From Acidobacteriota bacterium (GTDB lineage: Bacteria; Acidobacteriota; Blastocatellia; Pyrinomonadales; Pyrinomonadaceae), in NCBI GenBank assembly GCA_016713675.1, contig JADJOS010000004.1, positions 186,001 to 250,000 of the forward strand: 64,000 nt of DNA, read 5' to 3'. Below the pieces are notes generated by a model that did no database searches, was not told the DNA's origin, and was given only the letters and a program-made list of their open reading frames with translations. Made by a program: the position numbers and the translations under genes. Shown one piece after another: positions 18,730-29,055 of this stretch (its first letter is position 1; each line of letters begins with the position of its first letter).

Positions 18730-20442
18730 TGTCGGAACACCCGAAGGATCGACAACGGAAACGCTAAGCGAGCGATTGCCGGTCGATGACGTATTCAGAA
18801 GCGGCGAATAAGTAATCGCCGGCCCGGTAAGATCAAGCAGTACAAAGTTCCCTTCGTCCGCACCGATGTCAGGAGTCGAGACGTTGCGTACATTTCCGTC
18901 AAAGTCGTCGGTTATACCAGCGACAGGAATACCGCCGCTCTCGAGTTGCGTCGGAAATATAATCGTGCCTTGTATGCTGCAAGGGTCTGGTCGGAGTTTG
19001 TTCCGTCGTGAAGATCAGGTTGCTGCCTGGAGTTCCGGCGTAGAAATCGTTGCTGTTTGACGCTCCGTAATTAGTCAATGTAGTGCTGGAACTGCGGTAA
19101 GCTGCGGTCAAGCCCGTTCCCGCCGTGGTCGACGTATTAACGATAATGTTGTTTCTCAAATTGAGATTAGCTGTCGTTGCCGTGGCATTGGTCGTACTGG
19201 AAAATGCCAAATGTTCCGAAATTCGCTCCCGCAACGACGCATTCAAGTAGATCGTGTTGAATGTAATATTTAGATTTGAACGGAAGTCGTACTCGATATA
19301 TTGATTCCGCAAATAGCATCAGTCGCACTCGCCAAAGGAGCATAAAGATTACCTAACAAGTTATTTTGGAAATTGACAGTGGTTCCACCGGAAACCGTGA
19401 TCCCGCGACGAGCACCGCCTGCGCCAGAGCTAGAAAATGTCGTAAACCTTGTTCTGCGCAATGGTCTGAGTACCCGAAGACGTTTCAATACCAACGATAC
19501 AGTCAAGCACAATTAAAGTTGCTGACGATATTACCCGTAACGGTCGCAGAACTGCTGAAACTAACGGCGAGCCCTGTGAGCTGGCTTGTACCGCCGGTCC
19601 AGTTACTAAACGTGTTGCCGGTCACAGTCTTGATGGTCCGGAACCGGGACAGTCCGGTGCTTCTCAACCGGCAACTTGTTGTAGCTCCGGTAACCGTAAT
19701 GATTTGGGTTGTTGTTGTTATTGGGAATCCTTAGATCATATGCTCCGTAGGTGTGAATTAGACGTATATCCCGAGCGTCACGGTACCACCGGCACCTGTT
19801 TTATTGAACGCCGTAACAATAGAATTGTTGTTGATATTGCCTACGCCATTTGTGGGGCGAGTCCAACTATTGGAGATAAACGTGAACGAACCCGTTGTTG
19901 CGGTTGAAAGGTTGGTAAAGGTATTGCCGTTGATACTATGCGTAAGCGGACCAGCGGTAACTACCGGACTGTGAGATAGCGGTAAGGCTCCGCGAACGCA
20001 ACCGAATAGGTAAGTGCCGTGAAATTGTTATTATCGATATTTGTCGTCGAAGTGGCATTGGTCGTCGATGAGTCAATAGTAATCCCTTGAAAGTTCCCAA
20101 TAGCGCCACTTCGAACGGAAATATTGTTGTTGTTGAAGGAATTCGTAACGTCCCCAAGGAGCATTGCTGAATGACGGAACATACACCCTGAAAATGTTGT
20201 CGAAGGCACCGCCGGTATAACCACCAGCACTCGATGTAATTGAATTATAGGAAAATTAAAGTTTTCGCGTTTCTCAATAGAATTCCATTCAACCAGTGCC
20301 CGAAACATTTGCGTAGCCAGAAAAGGTTCCGGTCGTTCCGTAGTTCGTGATCGTATTTGCCTGTTCCGGAGTTCCGCCGATCATGTCTACGCCATCGTTA
20401 TGATCCGCAGCGGCCGTTGGTCCGACAAGAACGATCCTGCAT
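18730..20442 (-). pseudogene. Frame-broken beta-helix stretch of giant protein 2
   Basis: The minus strand translates into beta-helix sequence throughout, but in alternating frames. Pieces include N-L-N-L-R-N-N-I-I-V-N-T-S (about 19130-19170), GGTTVNFQNNLLGNLYAPLA (about 19320-19390), ITIDSSTTNATSTTNIDNNN (about 20020-20080) and M-I-G-G-T-P-E-Q-A-N-T-I-T-N-Y-G (about 20340-20390). At least six frame changes occur over 1.5 kb. Because all pieces keep sense, single-base indels in the sequence are more likely than long decay. Confidence 0.6.
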
Positions 20443-20838
20443 TCACGTCCGTAATACAGTTCCGGTGACTTTCAATCCGCTGTTTCCGCCCGCCGCGGTA
20501 GTAGCTGTCGCAGAGGTCGTAACCGTGGTAGCCGTATGCGTTGAATTACTATAGATCCCAAACGTGTTCTGATATGTGCGGTTAAGATCGATCGTGTTGT
20601 TTGAGATCGTATTGTTCTGAGCACCATTTGTCGTCGTTGCATAAAGAAGAGCGACGCCCCACTCGGTCATGTTGTTCGTACCCGCGGCAGTCGTTGTGTT
20701 TGCCGGATCTTCCAGCATTGTGAAGCCGTTGATCGTGATGTAGTCGCCCTCAACTATCTCGAATATCGCGTCGTGCAGGATGCCGCTAGCCTGAGGGGTA
20801 AATGCTGTGATAGTAGTCGTAGTTTGACCATCGATCAC
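20443..20838 (-). CDS. Fragment of giant protein 2 (beta-helix start)
   Basis: A 131-codon fragment with the opening rungs of a right-handed beta-helix (I-L-H-D-A-I-F-E-I-V-E-G-D-Y-I-T-I-N-G-F-T, then N-T-I-S-N-N-T-I-D-L-N). The preceding sequence in the same direction (T-E-T-A-P-A-G-G-Y-T-I-T-A-T-G) is readable up to about 20935 and joins the N-terminal fragment there through a frame slip. It belongs to the gene starting at 21209. Confidence 0.6.
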   Translation of the reverse strand: MIDGQTTTTITAFTPQASGILHDAIFEIVEGDYITINGFTMLEDPANTTTAAGTNNMTEWGVALLYATTTNGAQNNTISNNTIDLNRTYQNTFGIYSNSTHTATTVTTSATATTAAGGNSGLKVTGTVLRT

Positions 20839-20849
20839 GATCGGATTCG

Positions 20850-21209
20850 CTACCGTTCCGGTCGCTGTGATCGTGTAGCCACCCGCCGGAGCGGTCTCAG
20901 TTCCTGTAACGGTAATTGTCGTCGGACTAGATGTGATGCCGCTGGAATGGCATTTAGAGCAGTGATCGCCGATGCGAGATCTGGATAAGTCGGTGCAAGC
21001 CCCGAACCACCGTTTGTGGTCACAGTCGTCACCAACGCAGGCGGCGTCTCAACCTGTACTGCGGGTTCCGCTTGTGCGGTTTCAGCCGACGCGAAGTAAG
21101 TAAACGGATTTACATAATCCGTCCAGCTTGCGGAGGCTGTCATGGCCGAGATGGCGATGATGAGTGTGCTGACGATAACGAAACGGAGCGACGATTTGCG
21201 GTTTGACAT
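20850..21209 (-). CDS. N-terminus of giant surface protein 2, with signal peptide
   Basis: Start at ATG 21209. The signal peptide is S-N-R-K-S-S-L-R followed by FVIVSTLIIAISAMTASAS. The mature part then has P-A-L-V-T-T-V-T-T-N-G-G-S-G and Y-P-D-L-A-S-A-I-T-A-L-N, the usual opening of secreted beta-helix proteins. Sense is lost after A-I-P-A-A-S at about 20940, where one base is missing or extra. The full gene would span 21209 to 15850, about 1,790 codons. The ribosome site is weak. Confidence 0.7.
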   Translation of the reverse strand: MSNRKSSLRFVIVSTLIIAISAMTASASWTDYVNPFTYFASAETAQAEPAVQVETPPALVTTVTTNGGSGLAPTYPDLASAITALNAIPAASHLVRRQLPLQELRPLRRVATRSQRPER

Positions 21210-21376
21210 AAGTTCTTTGACCCGAAGACGGATATACTCCTCTAAATTCCTACTGCTGCCAGGCGTGGGTTTAACGAGACCACGCTGTGGTACAACAAAG
21301 ATAGCTGCAATGACGAGAGGTGAGGCTCGCCGGTTTTAGTGCGGGATTACTAAATTAAAATGTACGTTGCTCAGCA

Positions 21377-21404
21377 ATTATAGACGAATGCGATTCAAAG
21401 TCAA
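21377..21404 (-). promoter_or_regulatory. Sigma-70-type promoter of giant gene 2
   Basis: TTGACT (21404-21399) and a perfect TATAAT (21382-21377), 16 bp apart, on the minus strand. The predicted leader is about 160 nt. It lies in the 333-bp gap between giant genes 3 and 2, which otherwise holds only the terminator of gene 3. Confidence 0.75.
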
Positions 21405-21470
21405 GCAAATTGCGAACGTAGAGGCGCCTTGAACCGACCGTGTGCAGGGCGTGCGTCGGAGCATCGACAC

Positions 21471-21508
21471 AAAAAAGCACGGACCTGAATTGATGTTCAG
21501 ATCCGTGC
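21471..21508 (-). terminator. Terminator of giant gene 3
   Basis: Stem GCACGGA-C-CTGAA/TTCAG-A-TCCGTGC (21477-21508, one mismatch), 6-nt loop, followed on the minus strand by six T (21476-21471). It sits 35 nt past the stop at 21543. Confidence 0.9.
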
Positions 21509-21542
21509 CAATGCGGTTCACAAGGAACCGGCTAATTTACGC

Positions 21543-23255
21543 CTATTGCGGCAGGTTTCCGGCAGGTATCGGGAAGTCGCCGTTGAGGCCCCAGTGGATG
21601 CCCTGAATGGTCAACGTCGAGCTTCGGAGTACGTACCAGTCGCCATCCGACGGACGGAAGATCGCGACATCGGTGGTTCCGTCGCCGTCATAGTCGGCCG
21701 GAACCGCTATGTCGGTCGCGAGTCCCCAGGCAACTACGCTCGACGCACCTGTCAACGAATCGAGGACCCACCATTGACCGTTGCGGTAGATCGCAAGGTC
21801 GGTCTGGCCGTCGCCGCCGAAATCACCGCTGACCGGTTTGTCAGTGGCAGTTCCCCAGTTCTGGATACCGACGCTGCTGTCCGAACTGCGAAGTACGTAC
21901 CAAGTGCCGTCACGATAGACCGCCGGATCCGTCTTGCCGTCGCCGTCGTAATCACCCTGGACCGGACGATCCGTCGAGATACCGAACAGCTGTGACGTCG
22001 AAGAACCGTCGGCCACGAAGAACGCAGACCAGAGGCCGTTGGACGGACGGAAGATGGCCATATCGGTCGTGCCGTCTCCGTTGTAATCGCCCTGGACCGG
22101 CTTGTCACCGACCTGACCGACTATCCAGACCGCGACCGTACTGGTCGAGCTCTTGAGGATATGCCATGCCGAGTTTGACGCACGATAGAACGCAATATCC
22201 GTCTTGCCGTCGCCATCGTAGTCGCCCGGTGTCGGACGGTCAGTTGCCAAACCAAACGACGTCAGGCTCGGTACACCGCTCGCCGAAGGCAGGATGTACC
22301 AGATCTGGTCGCTCGGACGGAAGACGCTGAAGTCAGACTTGAGGTCATCGTCAAAGTCATTCACGTAGGCACGGTCTTCGTCAACTATGGTGCCGACACC
22401 CTGATTGTCAGAGATCGTCGCTCCGCCGGTCGCTCCGGAGAGGTTCAGATAGAATGTCTCGTTCGGTTCCTTATTGGTGTCGCCGTTCACAACCACCGTA
22501 ACTGTCTGCGTTGACGAACCACCCAATTCCGACAAGGCCGGGAAGTTGAGTGTTCCGCTGTTGGTCGCGTAGTCAGTTCCTACGGTCGCGGTGCGATTTG
22601 CAGTTGCAAACGATACCGAAGCAGCCGCTCCGCCGGTATAAGTGACAGTGAATATCGCGTTGACCGGACCTGCATTGCCCTCAGTGACCTTGACGTCATT
22701 GACCGAAAACGCTCCGGCAGCAACATCGTTATCAACGATCGTCTGTACGGCCGAGCTCGGCGAACCGATGGTTGCACCGCCGGTCGCATTGGTCAGCGTA
22801 TAGTTGATCGTTTCGTTGCCTTCGACAACGGCGTCATCGCATATCGTGACATTGAATGTCTGACTGCTGACACCGTTGGCAAAGGTAAGCGTTCCGGAGG
22901 TGTTGATGTAATCAACGCCTGCCGTACATGCTGCTCCGCCGGTCGCCGTTCCGTTCGACGGGATCGTGAACGTCTGCGGCGTAGTTACACCGTCGCCAAA
23001 CGATACCGTACCCGAAGTGTTGGCGTAGTCGACTGCTCCGCCGCAAACTGCACCGCCGGTAGCGGTTCCGCCTGCGACCGTTGCATACGAAGCACCAACT
23101 ACACCATCGCTGCCACCCGTACGCGTGACCGTGATGGTCGCAGTCGGGCCAGCCTCGCCAACTGAGTAGGTTGCAGCACTGAATTGAAGCGTACCGGGGG
23201 TCACCAGAACAAATTCATCTGCACCTATGTCGCATCGCATCGCGAGTTTGACCAT
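21543..23255 (-). CDS. C-terminal part of giant protein 3 (Calx-beta and VCBS/FG-GAP repeats)
   Basis: A 570-codon tail of giant protein 3. The first half holds Calx-beta-like domains (LQFSAATYSVGEAGPTATIT, then V-N-G-D-T-N-K-E-P-N-E-T-F). The second half holds six Asp-rich repeats of the form GDYDGDGKTDxAxxR with W-Y-x-L-x-S-S between them, ending at the stop; these should form a Ca2+-binding beta-propeller. The join to the 5' part is at about 23235, where D-I-G-A-D-E-F-V continues the M-V-T-T-D-F-D-G-Q-T-R of the other frame after a single-base slip. The protein is extracellular; this terminal propeller often ends such proteins in related genomes. Confidence 0.8.
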   Translation of the reverse strand: MVKLAMRCDIGADEFVLVTPGTLQFSAATYSVGEAGPTATITVTRTGGSDGVVGASYATVAGGTATGGAVCGGAVDYANTSGTVSFGDGVTTPQTFTIPSNGTATGGAACTAGVDYINTSGTLTFANGVSSQTFNVTICDDAVVEGNETINYTLTNATGGATIGSPSSAVQTIVDNDVAAGAFSVNDVKVTEGNAGPVNAIFTVTYTGGAAASVSFATANRTATVGTDYATNSGTLNFPALSELGGSSTQTVTVVVNGDTNKEPNETFYLNLSGATGGATISDNQGVGTIVDEDRAYVNDFDDDLKSDFSVFRPSDQIWYILPSASGVPSLTSFGLATDRPTPGDYDGDGKTDIAFYRASNSAWHILKSSTSTVAVWIVGQVGDKPVQGDYNGDGTTDMAIFRPSNGLWSAFFVADGSSTSQLFGISTDRPVQGDYDGDGKTDPAVYRDGTWYVLRSSDSSVGIQNWGTATDKPVSGDFGGDGQTDLAIYRNGQWWVLDSLTGASSVVAWGLATDIAVPADYDGDGTTDVAIFRPSDGDWYVLRSSTLTIQGIHWGLNGDFPIPAGNLPQ

Positions 23256-26200
23256 CGAAATCGGTCGTCACCATCACATCGGTTCCGATATTCACCAACG
23301 GACTGCCCGCCGGAATGTGAAGATCGGTCGTTGACGTGAAGAGCGGATCGGCTGAGATCGAGGCTCCATCCTCGGTCGTTGCCGTCTGCCATGCCACCAA
23401 AGTGGCCTGGTTAGTTCCGGTTCCGGCAGTGGTTGTTTGAGCAGCCGTCGTCAGATCGCCGGTAATTCCGACAACTCCGATCGGACCGGAGACAAACAGA
23501 TCGTTGGTATTCGACAGCAAATTAACATTTGCTGCCGGACCATCGAAACCAATGGCATAGCTTTCGCCACCGCCGCCGGTCGAGCCGGTTCTGGTTTGCG
23601 AATTGACTAGAACATTGTTCACGACATTGGTCGGTTGGTCGGTAGCGATGGCGAGTGCATAGCTCGGAAGCATATTTGCCGTTACCGGAAGACGGTCGCC
23701 CGTCATCGACACCGAGTTGTGATAGATGTTCTGAGTAGAGCCAGCCAGGCCGTTGACATAGATTCCTGCCACAATATCACCAGCATTTGCGTTGCCTGTA
23801 ACACCTGTAACCATATTGTTAACAACGTTGTTTGTACCGGTCGTATCAGACGCCACAACAATACCCGCCGACGAGAAAGTAGCATTATTGCTGACAACGC
23901 CAACGTAGTTCCTCGAAATTGTCGCATTGCTGATTCCGCCCGTAGCCAAAGGAGTAGACGAGAGGCCCTGCGATCCGGCGGCGATACCTATGGTATCGAC
24001 GCTTCCCGGATTCGAAACGCTGGCGATGTTGTTTTGAGTGATCTCTGCTCCGTCGGCAAAGATAATGTATATTCCGACACGTCCGATCCCGGTTGCACCG
24101 GTGCCGGACATTATGTTTTTCGTAATAACCGTGCCGGTATCTTTGTTCGCCGCACTTGCACCTAAAGAGGCGATTCCGTAGAACGCTCCTCGAATATCGC
24201 AGTTTTCGATGCGGTTGTTATCATTGTCAACACCAAGTCCGCCGAAGGTGCTGCCCGCAAAGGCGACACCAAGGAGTACTCCGGTCGTTGAACCGTTGCC
24301 GTAAACATTGACATTCTTAACGACGTTATTCTGTGTGCCGTTCGCTCCGGACGCAAAATAGATACCTCCGCCGTTATTCGCCGCATTGCTCGGGATGATC
24401 GTTAGACTTCGGTCAGTGCTGGCCGAAAGCGAACCATCGATAGTTACTCCATCAGTGCTGCTAAACCCAAGCAATCCGCCGGCTGCCGGAGCCGCCCCGG
24501 AGATAGTACGAGCCGCCCCGGTCGGTTTGATCAGAACCGTGAAGCCGCCCGCGATCTCATTTAGGGCAACCGCGCCGGTTTCGCCAGCCAGATCAGAAGT
24601 AATGTTGATCGTAATGTTACCCGTGGCACCCGCAGAATTGATCCCCGCGAAGATGCCGCCCGGATTGGTCAGCGATGTGAATGTTTCAGCCGTTCCCACA
24701 TTGTAACTGCCGTTAAACGGTGCGACAACGCTGAAGGTTCCCACAGCTGAATCGTTCGCCGTGTTTGAGTCAGCCGCCGTCGAGGCTGTCATGGTATAAG
24801 TACCAGCCATTGCAAACGCAGGTGTTGTCGCAAATATTACATTCACGGCTTCGTCTACTGCAATACTGGGGATCGTTTGCATGTTGGAATAGTTGTAACC
24901 ACCGGGACCGGTGATGGTAAATGTAACCTGCCGGCTGGTTTGGGTTGCCGATCCGACATTCGTAAATCTGGCTTGCGGTGTGCTGGTCGCACCGGTCGTA
25001 AATACCGCACTGTTTGCCGGAGCGATGATCAACGTTGTCTCGATGTCGTTTGCCGGAGGTGTAACTCCACTCGGTTCGTCTGCACCAATGTCGGGAGCCG
25101 CAACGCGAGATTGATTGTCTATGTCTCGCGTAACGCCGACAACTGAGAGTCCTGCATCGACATTCGGCGACGCTACAGCGATGTGAAGGTCGCCCGTTGT
25201 CGAAACGTGCTGCGGATCGGCCTGGATGGAATTGGCATCCTGCGCCGCCGGTGTCGTATAAGCGGTTTGCCAGTTGGCCAAAGTTGCAAATTGTGTCGTC
25301 AGCGTGTTTCCGCTGACGGTACCCAAACCACCTGTCTGTAGTTGGGTATTAATAGGATTGATGTAGTAGTTATTGTGATTTTCTCCACCTGTCCCCCAAT
25401 TATATCCCGCCGCATTGCCGCTAATCGCATAATATCGAGCAGCAGCCGTACTGGTCGAACTCAAGTCCATATATACGCTGTTATTGCTCAACGTCAGATT
25501 TCCGTGAGTCGCTCCGCTCGCGTTTCCAACGCGGATGCCGCTTCCGAAGTTTGATGTTGCGGTGGAAACCCCAGGGTCAACGTCACCGGTCATCGAAATC
25601 GAGTTGAAGACAACCCTGTCGCCGAGACCGCCTGCGATGCCCAGACCAACGGCCTGGTCGCCGACCGTACCATTGGCCCGAACATTGTAAATAAAGTTAT
25701 TTGCAACGAGGTTATTAGTTGTTCCGCCCGTTGTCGCTAAGTTGATACCGACTGAAGAAAATGTGGTTTCTTCAACAATATCGTGAATTACGTTTCTAGT
25801 AACCGTGTAATTATTCGACGTTAGGGTACCAGGAGTCATGCTCCACGATTCTTGTCCGATGCCGATACCCATACGGTCTGCTCCAGAACAGGCTTGCGGA
25901 TCCAAGCAACCGACGAACTGGATTGTATTACGCGAAACAAGTGCACCCGTGTCGGCTTGCATAAAGATACCGACTTTGTTGATCTGGTCTGTTCCGAATG
26001 CGTTTGGTCCGACAATGTTGTCTGTAACGACTGGGTTGATATTCAAATCAGTCGTCGTGCCTCTGGTGACGATTCCGTAACGTACTTTGACTATGCGGTT
26101 AGCGATAAACGCGTTGTTATCATTGTCAACCCCGTTTGCCGTTGTGCTGATGGTCGTGCCGCACATGATAATACCAAATGTGGAATTGGCACTTGCCGAA

Positions 26201-29055
26201 GTGTCCGTGCCGCCCGCCAGTTCGAGATTTCGGATCGTGTTATTCGAAGCACCGTTACCTGCTGCAACACTGGCCAACCAAATTGCCGCCGTTGCCGCCG
26301 AAGTGCTTGAATTGCTAACCGTCAAATCACGGTTTGTTCCCACGCCGCCGATGCGGCCGTCGATCGTGACGTTATCGGCACCGTTCAACTTGATAATCGC
26401 ACCAACGATGTTTCCGGTTACCGAGACCACAGCGTTCGGTCGAACAAGAACTGACGTATAGTTGGCCGAGCCTGCACCGCTGTTGTTGAGAACAGCCGAT
26501 GCCGTCTCAGTTGTGCTCGTCACAATTAGAACCGAAACAGCCCCCTGATGGGTTCCTGCATTGATAGCATCAAAAGCGTCCTTAAGCGTTGGATACGCTG
26601 TCGGACCTGGTGTTCCCGCAGTAGCTGTAACCGAAACAGGTCCCGTCGGCCCCACCGGATTGATCGTCCATGCAAAGCTAGCAGGCGAAGCATCCACATT
26701 ACCGGCGGTGTCGATCGCTCGAACGTCGAAGGTATGCGAACCTAACGCCAATGCAACATAATTCTGCGGCGAAGTACAGGCAGCGTACATTCCTCCGTCC
26801 AACCTGCACTCGAAGCTTGCAACAGCTTCAGGAGCCGCAGCGTCGGTGCCCGAGAATGTGAACGTCGCATTTGTATTCGTTGTTGGATTGGTCGGATTCG
26901 TGAGTATCGATGTGTCAGGAGCAACGGTATCGATCACCCAGGTGTAGGTCGCCGGTGTCGGATCCGGATTGCTCGCAGTATCGACAGCACGCACATCAAA
27001 TGTATGCGAACCATCCGCAAGGCCAGTGTACGTCTTCGGAGAAGTGCATGGTGCCCATGCTCCGGCATCGATCCTGCACTCAAAGCCGGCGATACCTACC
27101 AACGTATCTGTTCCGGAGAATGTAAACGTAGCAGCCGAACTGTTGATCGGATTATTTGGCTGAGTCAAGATCGTCGTATCAGGAGCGTTCGTGTCGACAG
27201 CGGCGTTCTCGGCACCACTCCACGACGAAAAGTCAGTAACACCAACAAGTGGCCCAAGAGTATTGGTCGCATCACTAACGCACGGGCCGCCGGGACACAT
27301 ATTCGTGATGACACCGCCGACATTCTTATAAATACGATAATCGGTCTCAATACCATTAACGTCCACCGCATCCGCTGCATATGTGAACGAAAGGTCAGCA
27401 GTGATATCCCCAGCCTCGGTCAAATTCCAGTAACGCGAGAGGCTCTGCCCCTGGATAAGGCCCACCATCGGGGCGTCGATCGCCTCGGCGGTAAAGATAG
27501 TCGGAGCGCCAAGTGCGGTCGTATTTACCACCACAGGTGAGTACGCAGTGTCACCGACAAAGAACGTATGTGATCCAACCGCCATGTTTCGGGCTAGAGG
27601 CCCGTCAACATATCCAGTGGTTCGCGTCGTGGTCGCAGCATTATTTGTAAGCAGGTTTGCTGCAGTAGTGTTTACAACACCATTGGTGAGAGCCAATATG
27701 CTCGTGACAGTTAACGGCCCGCCCGCGATCGTCAGCGATCCTCCGACGGCATTATTGTCAACGGTCAACTGGGTCAAGGTTCGTGTTGTATTTACTTCAA
27801 ACCCGGTGACCCAGTTGATCGTGGTAGCTCGAAGGTGAAGTAATATGTGACCTCCCGAACCGGCATTATGAACCGGTGAAACGTCAAAAGAACCGGCATT
27901 CGTCGCAGTTGTGCTGTTTCCAACCTGAATGACCGTCGTGGTCGCGGCACCGCCTCCCAGAGTGATCTGGCCGCTATTTGTGAACCCACCGTTGAAGAAG
28001 TTAACCCGATTGATTATGATCGGCGAGTTGATCGTAGCATTGTTTCCGGTCGGACTGTTTGCACTCATTCCCACTCCGGCAAATGGCGTGGCAAGGGTTC
28101 CAAACGTACCGGATCCGCTATAGGTCATCGGACCGCTGGCTGCCCAATCGAACCGCGAACTTGCTCCCGTTCCCTGAATTACAATGGCTCCGTTATTAAC
28201 TACGGTAGCTCCACGATGGAAGATAGCTCCTCCTGCCGTGCCTGAGCCAACCGCCATCGTCTTGTTAAGGGGAATGTTCAAATTCGGGGTCGAACCTAAA
28301 ACACGGAATGTCTCTGCCGCGGCCCCGGTACCTACGTTAAGCGTCGTTAACGCCGGATTGGTCACCCAAACTACTGCCGTACTGGTACTCACACTGTAAT
28401 CCAACGGTGTAGCACTTGTGCTAGGCAAAACCAAGGTGATATTACCACCCGACATGTTGAACGTGTTTGCAGTAGAAGTCAGACCGAAACAAGCCGTCGT
28501 TGCTGTGTTACCGACAGTGCAGACATTGACGTCGCCGCCCGACTGGTTGTAGGTAACTGCACTCGTCGTCTGCAGACGTCCTGCAGTATTTAGTGTTCCA
28601 CCTTCAATTGTGAAGACAGCCCCTGTTCCGCCGCCGAGTGAATTGCCGGCTGAGGTCCCGACATTATAAATACCACTCGAAATACGCAGCAATCCGCTGT
28701 TGGTCGGAGAACCATTTTGGCCGGCTACTGTGAAGTTCGGGTTATTTAGCCAAAAACCACCTGCTGCAGGAATCGTATAGCCCGCAGCTGTAAACACACG
28801 GTTTACTACGGTGAAAGTACCCGAGATCTTGAATGTGCCACTTGTAAGCGTCAAGAAGCCTGCCGAGTCGGTGTTGACACCGAGTACGGTAAAGTTTGTA
28901 GCATTGAGTTCAACTGTTGAAGCGATTGCACCCTTTGCAACCGTGATCGCACGGACGTCGGTGGTAGCACCTGTTCCGCCAAAAGTAACATTCGGCACCG
29001 GCAAACACGAACGTAAGGATCGCACCTGACGTATCGGCATTTGTGCTGAAATCAA
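23215..29055 (-). CDS. Central part of giant surface protein 3 (beta-helix and Ig-like domains)
   Basis: A 1,946-codon frame. The N-terminal 500 residues are autotransporter-like repeat strands. Residues about 620-800 are two Ig-like domains of matching sequence (TFTFSGTD, then F-E-C-R-(I/L)-D-(A/G)-G and S-H-T-F-D-V-R-A-(V/I)-D-T-A). Two right-handed beta-helices follow (about 830-1310 and 1460-1930), each ending in an I-G-A-D-E-type or D-F-D-G-Q-T-R motif. Between them lies a CARDB-like domain (NDIETTLIIAPANSAVF). Both ends of the frame are artificial: near 28995 the upstream frame reads I-L-T-F-V-F while this one picks up P-V-P-N-V-T-F-G-G. Confidence 0.8.
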   Translation of the reverse strand: MISAQMPIRQVRSLRSCLPVPNVTFGGTGATTDVRAITVAKGAIASTVELNATNFTVLGVNTDSAGFLTLTSGTFKISGTFTVVNRVFTAAGYTIPAAGGFWLNNPNFTVAGQNGSPTNSGLLRISSGIYNVGTSAGNSLGGGTGAVFTIEGGTLNTAGRLQTTSAVTYNQSGGDVNVCTVGNTATTACFGLTSTANTFNMSGGNITLVLPSTSATPLDYSVSTSTAVVWVTNPALTTLNVGTGAAAETFRVLGSTPNLNIPLNKTMAVGSGTAGGAIFHRGATVVNNGAIVIQGTGASSRFDWAASGPMTYSGSGTFGTLATPFAGVGMSANSPTGNNATINSPIIINRVNFFNGGFTNSGQITLGGGAATTTVIQVGNSTTATNAGSFDVSPVHNAGSGGHILLHLRATTINWVTGFEVNTTRTLTQLTVDNNAVGGSLTIAGGPLTVTSILALTNGVVNTTAANLLTNNAATTTRTTGYVDGPLARNMAVGSHTFFVGDTAYSPVVVNTTALGAPTIFTAEAIDAPMVGLIQGQSLSRYWNLTEAGDITADLSFTYAADAVDVNGIETDYRIYKNVGGVITNMCPGGPCVSDATNTLGPLVGVTDFSSWSGAENAAVDTNAPDTTILTQPNNPINSSAATFTFSGTDTLVGIAGFECRIDAGAWAPCTSPKTYTGLADGSHTFDVRAVDTASNPDPTPATYTWVIDTVAPDTSILTNPTNPTTNTNATFTFSGTDAAAPEAVASFECRLDGGMYAACTSPQNYVALALGSHTFDVRAIDTAGNVDASPASFAWTINPVGPTGPVSVTATAGTPGPTAYPTLKDAFDAINAGTHQGAVSVLIVTSTTETASAVLNNSGAGSANYTSVLVRPNAVVSVTGNIVGAIIKLNGADNVTIDGRIGGVGTNRDLTVSNSSTSAATAAIWLASVAAGNGASNNTIRNLELAGGTDTSASANSTFGIIMCGTTISTTANGVDNDNNAFIANRIVKVRYGIVTRGTTTDLNINPVVTDNIVGPNAFGTDQINKVGIFMQADTGALVSRNTIQFVGCLDPQACSGADRMGIGIGQESWSMTPGTLTSNNYTVTRNVIHDIVEETTFSSVGINLATTGGTTNNLVANNFIYNVRANGTVGDQAVGLGIAGGLGDRVVFNSISMTGDVDPGVSTATSNFGSGIRVGNASGATHGNLTLSNNSVYMDLSSTSTAAARYYAISGNAAGYNWGTGGENHNNYYINPINTQLQTGGLGTVSGNTLTTQFATLANWQTAYTTPAAQDANSIQADPQHVSTTGDLHIAVASPNVDAGLSVVGVTRDIDNQSRVAAPDIGADEPSGVTPPANDIETTLIIAPANSAVFTTGATSTPQARFTNVGSATQTSRQVTFTITGPGGYNYSNMQTIPSIAVDEAVNVIFATTPAFAMAGTYTMTASTAADSNTANDSAVGTFSVVAPFNGSYNVGTAETFTSLTNPGGIFAGINSAGATGNITINITSDLAGETGAVALNEIAGGFTVLIKPTGAARTISGAAPAAGGLLGFSSTDGVTIDGSLSASTDRSLTIIPSNAANNGGGIYFASGANGTQNNVVKNVNVYGNGSTTGVLLGVAFAGSTFGGLGVDNDNNRIENCDIRGAFYGIASLGASAANKDTGTVITKNIMSGTGATGIGRVGIYIIFADGAEITQNNIASVSNPGSVDTIGIAAGSQGLSSTPLATGGISNATISRNYVGVVSNNATFSSAGIVVASDTTGTNNVVNNMVTGVTGNANAGDIVAGIYVNGLAGSTQNIYHNSVSMTGDRLPVTANMLPSYALAIATDQPTNVVNNVLVNSQTRTGSTGGGGESYAIGFDGPAANVNLLSNTNDLFVSGPIGVVGITGDLTTAAQTTTAGTGTNQATLVAWQTATTEDGASISADPLFTSTTDLHIPAGSPLVNIGTDVMVTTDFDGQTRDAMRHRCR

